This document shows positions 58,151 through 64,000 of a stretch of DNA of 64,000 nucleotides, piece by piece. Source of the DNA: Eucommia ulmoides (Eukaryota > Streptophyta > Magnoliopsida > Garryales > Eucommiaceae); the NCBI GenBank assembly GCA_016647705.1, contig CM028338.1, positions 21,225,577 through 21,289,576 on the forward strand, read 5' to 3'. The translations under genes and the position numbers were made by a program. The notes under the pieces were generated by a model. The model saw only the letters and a program-made list of their open reading frames with translations. It was not told the DNA's origin and did no database searches. Position 1 is the stretch's first letter. Each line of letters begins with the position of its first letter.

Positions 58151-59115
58151 AATTTCCACTACTTCAGTCTGACCAGTGGGTATTGGACTCAGCATACAGT
58201 CGGTGCGTGGCCACCCTGGAATTAATCCCAACTAGGTCATTGTGAGACCAAGCAAAAATATCATAGTTTTCTCAGAGTAGTTTTGGGAGCACGGTTCTCT
58301 ATTCGAGGCTGAGCTTAGCACCTATCCTTATCGTCCTTCCCTCCATAGACGAGTGAATAGATACTTCCAAGATATCTTCATGGGTTCGAGGGTCGAGCTC
58401 TTCTTCCCAAGGAACATCAATGGGTATGAGCTCAGCATCACCGTCCAGGGTCATATGCTCAAGACATCTAAAATCTGCATTATTGAGCTTAGGCCTAGCT
58501 GGTAATTGCTATTGTTTTCTTTTCAAGCGCCCTCCTGCCATATATCTTAGATGAATCCTAGTCTCCCCTCACCTCTCCTACCTATTAGTCGATAGGGAAC
58601 TTCATCATTTGGTGATACAGAGAGCAAACGGCCCTCGGGGTAAAAACAGTCAGACAACTTATTATGGAGTTGTAGGGCGAAGGCCTATCCTTGATAAGGA
58701 ACTTGGTCCAAACCGTGGCCGACTTGGGCTTTGACCCCACCGTGACGAGTAGGGATATCCATCTGAGCAAACTAACGATGTCCCCCCCCCAAAGTCGACA
58801 AATGGAAACTTGGTGGGTTGCACGGCATTTGGCTCCACTTTCATCTTATCGAAGGCCCACTTGAAAATGATGTCAACAGAACTGCCCCCCATCAACCAAA
58901 ATATGTCCCATCTTATAACGATTGATTAGGGTAGAGATAACCAAAGAGTCGTCATGGGGCGTGTGTACTCCACGGAGGTCGGCCTCGTTAAAGGAGATGA
59001 TGTTGTGAGAGGTGGTATCAATCGTGCTCACCTCACACACGTCTTGGTCGGCCTTCCATTTTGCCTTTTGCTCGTACCTTTTTTGAGATGAGGATGTTTT
59101 CCTTCCAAGGTCAAA
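58151..59115 (-). pseudogene. Tat-type gypsy protease region
   Basis: Aspartic protease that cleaves gag-pol. From right to left on the minus strand: ISFNEADLRGVHTPHDDSLV, ISTLINRYKMGHILVDGG (59000-58890), SSVDIIFKWAFDKM, KFPFVDFGGG, then VTVGSKPKSATVWTKFLIKD, RPSPYNSIIS and YHQMMKFP (58585-58770). L-V-D-G-G replaces the usual L-V-D-S-G catalytic motif, and a frameshift lies just after it (G run near 58888). The segment down to 58151 is the poorly conserved link to RT. The solo LTR at 59121 separates it from gag. Confidence 0.75.
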
Positions 59116-59120
59116 CCCAC

Positions 59121-60826
59121 TGGTAGGGCATAAAATACGCCGCTACTTACACTCGCAAGTATACAAGGTCTAAGTTTTAGTATAGTGTGATCATTAAGAT
59201 TGGGTTATCGTATCCATAGGGATTGGTGTTATTACTATCGAATACCGCGTTTATCGTGACCTAACTTTATTTAGGCGAAAACAAATGTATTTAATTAATT
59301 AAACTAATACTAATATAACCTAAATTAACTACACTAATATGATAATATGTTTTAGGGTCAAGAATTGCCTCGGTATTAACGTGTTTACAAATACGTGTTC
59401 GATTTCGATTTACTCACGTTTACAGTGTTCAACCTATTTGACAACCTCGGTACGTAAACTCCACCGCCACCTCTTCCGAGTGTAAGACGGAGGAATATAT
59501 GACTTCGAGCCAACGAAGAAGTCCCCCTCAACTTCTTAACGACCCTAGGTCATGTGAGTCTCGCCCAGCGTCATTGATTGCATACAATCGAACTCCCTCC
59601 CGGGTTATTGGATCGTCGTGTTGTATTTACCCTATCGACAATTTTCATTCTAAAACTCCATCGCCACCTCTCTCGAGTGTAAGACGAGGGATATAACACA
59701 AATTTGAGTCAAGGAAGAAGTCCCCTTCAATGTCTTAACGACCCTAGGTAGCGTGTGTCTTGCCCCACGTCATCGATTGTCTACAATTCAAAACTCGACT
59801 GGGTTATAGAGTCGTGGCATTTGTTTACCCTAATCTAAATCTGGGGTTTGTCAAAACCCCATATTCTCCATTTATCTAACTAATAATGATAAACAAACAA
59901 TACAATAAATACAATCAAACTACGAAGAACAATCACAAACGAAACACCGAAATCATCCAAACAAACATATTTATAAATACACCGTTAATCCCTACTACAA
60001 TCCATATTTAACTCGTGGTCATAACCATATAAACATATAAATCAATCTAAACATGCTCACATGATCTTAAGATAAATAAATAAGGAAAAACAATTGAAGA
60101 ACTTAGCCTCATCCGAAGATAAACCGCTAAGAACGCTCAACGATCGATTCGCCGTCTTCTCCACTTCGGGATGTGAGATCCACCTCTAAAACTCCTAAAT
60201 ATACCCTTAGATATATCCTAAGGGTCTCAAAAAACCAAGAGAGCAAGAGAGAGAGGTAGGAGAGGGGGTATTTATAGCCAAAATATCCTAAAAATATCTC
60301 AAGACTGTGCAGGGGATTTCCGCCTAGGCGAAGAAAACTTCGCCTAGGTGAAGTTTGGTTGTTTCGGCCAACCGCCTAGGCGGTGAAGTAGGCGGTGGAC
60401 ATGGAAGAACATTCTGTTGGATTTTTGCCTAGGCGAAGGAATCTTCGCCTAAGTGAGCGACTATCAGTAGCCCATTTTCGTCTTCTGCTGGATTTCCGCC
60501 TAGGCGAAGGAATCTTCGCCTAGGCGGTGGTCCGTCAGTAATATTTTTCTCTTTTCTCAGCTTCTTCATCGCCTAGGCGGTGGTCTAGATGCCTAGGCGG
60601 TGGGCCTGTTTTGTATTTTAGCCTCCGAGCTTGTTTATCCACCGTAACTTCGAATCGCTTTGGTTCGATCTCATCGTTTTAGCTCCAGTTTCCTACTATT
60701 TTGCCCCACACACCTAATTTAATACAAAAAGATAAAATCTAATTAAAATATAATAAAAATAACTATAAACGTACTTAAAAACTAATAAATTCGGATTGGA
60801 AATACGTAGGTAATTTATACCTATCA
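59121..60826 (-). mobile_element. Solo LTR B of the GCCTAGGC-palindrome family
   Basis: Plus strand TGGTAGGGCATAAAA ... TTATACCTATCA, 1706 bp, with the exact duplication CCCAC (59116-59120 and 60827-60831). Minus-strand TATA box (CTATAAATACC) near 60268-60278. It is inserted between the gag end (IIHGG) and the protease start (FDLGRK) of the gypsy element; removing it with one duplication restores reading across the junction. It aligns along its length with LTRs A and C. No coding capacity. Confidence 0.92.
60315..60605. repeat. GCCTAGGC palindrome cluster in LTR B
   Basis: About nine copies of GCCTAGGC or one-base variants in 290 bp, near 60322, 60342, 60372, 60425, 60445, 60498, 60516, 60572 and 60591. 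Neighbours often pair as GCGAAG and CTTCGC, so single strands could form stacked hairpins. Related clusters lie in LTR A (13730-14170) and LTR C (62225-62415). Confidence 0.85.
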
Positions 60827-60831
60827 CCCAC

Positions 60832-61933
60832 CATGGATAATGTTAATTTCACTATCCACCCGCTCCTCTGCGCTGAGGTCAGTTATGGTTTTCCTTTCTC
60901 CTTTAGCCCATGTGCTCTTCTCGACAATTATTCTCTTTGAGTAGTAGTTCTCTATTCGCCCTCCAGACATAGTTTTCAAGGTATCCCCTTCTTATAAGGA
61001 CCTCTATCTTTTCTTTGAGTTGGAAGTAGTCTTAAGTGGAGTAACCTCGATCTCGACGAAACTCACAATACTTGCTGATAGATATTCCCATGGGTTTACC
61101 CCTCATGGGAGGAGCAGAAGGGAAGATTTTCCTTCCAAAGTTCTCCACGAAGATCGTTACCGTAGATGCCGTCAAGAAGATGAACCCTTGTTGTCGAGGC
61201 CTTAGGGAAGAGAGAGGTCTCTGGTCCCCCAACAGAGGTCCTAAATACCCCTCATCTTAGAGTCTTTGCGAACCATGAGATTGTCTCGATCCTTCCTCAA
61301 CTCAGCCCTTCTACTTCTGGACCATTTCTCAGTTCTTCTTCACGTTGCCCCTTAGATCGGCCTCGTAGAAATAAGTATCCTTATCCAGGACAACACGCAG
61401 GTTTGTCATAGGGTACGATCATAGGTCTTAGGATATCCTCTGATGTCTTAGCTCATCGATGAATGAGTTTAGGGCCACGGCATCCAAGAGGTTTTTACAG
61501 GCGATAGTCTCTCTCTTTCGAGCCTATCCACATAGTCTTTCAAGTTCTCGTCGAGATCCTACTAGAGTGAAAGAATATGTGTCATGGTCTTTGGCCTCCA
61601 TCTGGAGTAGTTGAACCGAGTGAGAAAGAGTTGTTCGAGTTGGGAAAAAATGGAGATCGAGGCTGGGGCTAAACCTTAGAACCATGAATAGGCTATTCAA
61701 GTGAGAGTGAAAGACTTTTATCTAATTTCTAGAGAGGTCGTGTGCATATCCATGTGGGATTTGAAGATGGAGAGGTAGTCCATCGGATCCGCGGTCTCGC
61801 CGTACAGAGTCATCTTGGGGTGGGCAAATTTGTAGGGCACCACTTCTTCTACGATATCATCTGTGAAAAGGGACCTCACCTCATATGGGAGCCCAGTTGT
61901 TCCCCTTAAGCCTTAAAACTGGTGAAGAACAGC
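60832..61933 (-). pseudogene. Tat-type gypsy gag, broken
   Basis: Structural protein of the cytoplasmic particle. From right to left on the minus strand: SLFTDDIVEEVVPYKFAHP, KMTLYGETADPMDYLSIFKS, HMDMHTTSLEIR, a stop where C is usual, KSFTLT, IAYSWF and GLAPASISIFSQLEQLFLTR (61870-61595). This is the retrotrans-gag pattern D-P-x-D-x-L-x-x-F-K ... W-F-x-x-L-x-P-x-S-I. Later frames give ENLKDYVDRLERE, LRVVLDKDTYFYEADLRG, KYCEFRRDRGYST-like nucleocapsid remains, LIRRGYLENYVW and finally EINIIHGG just before the solo LTR, the usual Tat I-x-x-I-x-G-G. Multiple stops and frameshifts. Confidence 0.8.
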
Positions 61934-63650
61934 TGATAGGTGTGACATACCTACATATTTCCAAACCGAATTAAGTTAGTTTTCAAGCATTTATATAGTA
62001 TTTTATTACGTTTTAATTAGTTTTCGTACTTTTTGTATAAATCAGGTGTGTGGGACAAAAAAATAGGAAACTGGAGCAAAAATGATGAGATCGAACCAAA
62101 AGCGATCGAAGAACGGTGGAAAAACAAGCTCGGAGGCAAAATTATGAAACAAGCCCACCACTGCAGCGTCCAGACCACCGTCGCAGCGGTGAAGAAGGTG
62201 AGAAAGGCAAATGTTACTGACAGCCCACCGCCTAGGTCGAAAAATCCACCGCCTTGGAAAAAATCCCACAGAGGAAACAAAAATAAGCTACTGACAGCTC
62301 ACTGCCTAGGCGGAGAATTCTACTGCCTAGGCGGAAATCCAGCAGAGACTTTTCCACGTCCACCGCTGTGTTCATCGCCATAGCGGTCACAAACTGACCT
62401 ACCTCCGCCTAGGCAGAATGCCTCTGCACAACCTAGATATTTTTAGGATATGTTTTGAGATATTTTGTTTATAAATACCATCCCCTCTCCCCTCCTTGTG
62501 AACCCCCCCTCCCCCCCCCATCCACAGTGGCCATTTGGGCACCTTAGGCCATATTTAGGCTAGGGTTTAGGAGTTTCAGAGGTAGAGCGCACATCCCGAA
62601 GTGGAGAAGATGGCGAATCAATCGTTGAGCGTTCTTAGCGGTTTATCTTCGGACGAGGCTAAGTTCTTCAATTGTTTTTCCTTATTTCTTTAACTTAGGA
62701 TATTGTGAGCATGTTTAGCTCATTATTTCATTATAAATGCAGCTAAGTCCATATCTAAACATGGATTGTAGTAGGGATTAACACTATATTTATAAATACG
62801 TTGTTTGGATGATTTTGGTGTTTCGTTTGTGATTGTTATTCGTAGTTTGATTGTATTTATCGTATTTTTTGTTTATCATACTTAGTTAGATAAATGGAGA
62901 ATAAGGGATTTTGATAAACCCCAGATTCAGATTTGGGTAAACAAACGCCACGATTCTATAACCAGGTTGGGGTTTGAATGGTGGACAATTGATGACGTTG
63001 GGGCAAGACTCACGCGACCTAGGGTCGTTAAGACATTATGGGGGACTTCTTCGTTGACACAAATTCATATTATATCCCTTGTCTTACACTTGGGAGAGGT
63101 GGCGAGGGAGTTTTAGAATGGAGATTGTCAATAGGGTAAATACGACGCACGATCCAATGACTCGGTCGAGAGTTGGATTATGTACAATCAATAACGCTGG
63201 TTGAGACTCACGTGACCTAAGGTCGTTAAGATGTTGAGGGGGACTTCTTCATTGACTTGAAGTCATGTATTCTCCCGTCTTACACTCGGGAGAGGTAGCG
63301 GTAGAGTTTATGTACCGAGATTGTCAAATAGGTCGAACACCGTAAACGTGAGTAAATCGAAATCGAACACGTATTTCTAAACACGTTAATCCCTAGGAAA
63401 TTCTTCACCCTAAAACATATTAGTATATTAGTGTAGTTAATTTAGGATATATTAGTATTAGTTTAATTAATTAAGTACATTTGTTTTTTTTTGCCTAGAT
63501 AAAGTTAAGTCACGATAAACGCAGTATTCAATAGTAACGACACCAATCCCTGTGAATACAATAACCCGATCTTTTACAATCACACCATACTAAAACTTAG
63601 ACCTCGTATACTTGCGAGTATAAGTAGTGGCATTATTTCGCGCCCTACCA
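61934..63650 (+). mobile_element. Solo LTR C of the GCCTAGGC-palindrome family
   Basis: Plus strand TGATAGGTGTGACATACC ... GCGCCCTACCA, 1717 bp, flanked by ACAGC (61929-61933 and 63651-63655). The orientation is opposite to LTRs A and B: its TATA box TTTATAAATACC (62467-62478) is on the plus strand. It is inserted in the 5' half of gag, 1.1 kb from LTR B. A poly-C/CCCCTCC run lies at 62505-62520. Frames across it (62017-62383) are not genes. Confidence 0.92.
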
Positions 63651-63655
63651 ACAGC

Positions 63656-64000
63656 TCCTATGTCGGTGAGGCAACATTCCACAATAGCTGCACCTCTAGA
63701 TGGCGTTATTACTTAACTGGAAGTTATCCTGGCTCTTTGTCTCCTGGCCAGTGGAGAGTAAGAGTCAATCTGTTAAATGTGGTAGACTTGGTGCTCAGAA
63801 CGGGCGACGTGACTAGGCTGTTTGCTCGGGTAAAATCCATAATGGTCCTTGGCCCAGTGCTTTTGTGAGGGTAGTGATGACGAGTCCAAAGCAATAAGGG
63901 GCACTAATTCTTTCTCCCTCACTACTCAGTCACAAGGCCAAGGTCAGGCCCTCGGTAAATGTTCATTAGAATGGATCACGCAGTCTTCTAACTCCTGGGG
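63656..64000 (-). pseudogene. Gypsy gag N-terminal or leader region, cut by window end
   Basis: Continues the gypsy element beyond solo LTR C. On the minus strand only short frames are readable and no domain can be named. By position it is gag N-terminus or untranslated leader; the 5' LTR and primer-binding site should lie to the right of the window. Confidence 0.4.

Noticed and set aside
61020..61260. Overlapping 60-66 codon frames on both strands
   Set aside because: They overlie decayed gypsy gag; only the minus-strand gag reading has family support.

Overview
This window is nuclear DNA of a flowering plant, probably a dicot. It is a transposon-dense intergenic region with no intact host gene. 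Evidence for a plant: nested Ty3/gypsy and Ty1/copia LTR retrotransposons, an Au-type SINE and a second tRNA-derived SINE, CACTA termini, a Helitron-type terminus, and broken pieces of plant genes (cytochrome P450 resembling CYP706, a glycine-rich RNA-binding protein, an amidase-like exon). I cannot name the species.

Layout. 1-392: end of a CACTA element. 840-1730: GC-rich, promoter-like tract with low-complexity repeats. 1910-2565: MITE with a CGG-rich core. 4324 to about 8.8 kb: candidate Helitron on the minus strand carrying an amidase-like exon and a spliced P450 fragment. 9.3-10.1 kb: two local duplications. 10230: left end of a second CACTA element. 11.6-15.2 kb: gypsy internal fragment split by a solo LTR. 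15630-30285: complete but decayed 14.7-kb gypsy-type element (minus strand, target duplication GACAA) whose internal part keeps gag traces and several tandem arrays but no recognisable pol; it sits inside an older LTR (about 15.3-15.6 plus 30.3-32.1 kb). 33010-34407: another solo LTR. 34.4-37.7 kb: degenerate gypsy gag and LTR-like DNA. 38.9-39.8 kb: L1-type LINE remnant holding an Au SINE. 39.86-41.82 kb: 2-kb fold-back element. 42.14-42.36 kb: SINE. 42382-49101: young Ty1/copia element (minus strand, target duplication ATTAA), LTRs about 99% identical, whose polyprotein frame carries ten internal stops and no frameshift. 49.1-49.6 kb: degenerate tandem array. 49.94-50.25 kb: glycine-rich protein pseudogene. 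About 50.7-64 kb: Tat-type Ty3/gypsy element (gag-pol on minus) with an extra gene on the opposite strand (51.7-54.1 kb), interrupted by two solo LTRs in opposite orientation.

The clearest structural results are four complete or solo LTR families whose edges are fixed by exact 5-bp target duplications. Three solo LTRs of one family have duplications CCTAT, CCCAC and GCTGT and share an unusual GCCTAGGC palindrome cluster. All coding regions are relics. The elements interact only as nested insertions; nothing here forms a working host pathway. Most boundaries not marked by a target duplication are approximate, and all repeat comparisons were made by eye.
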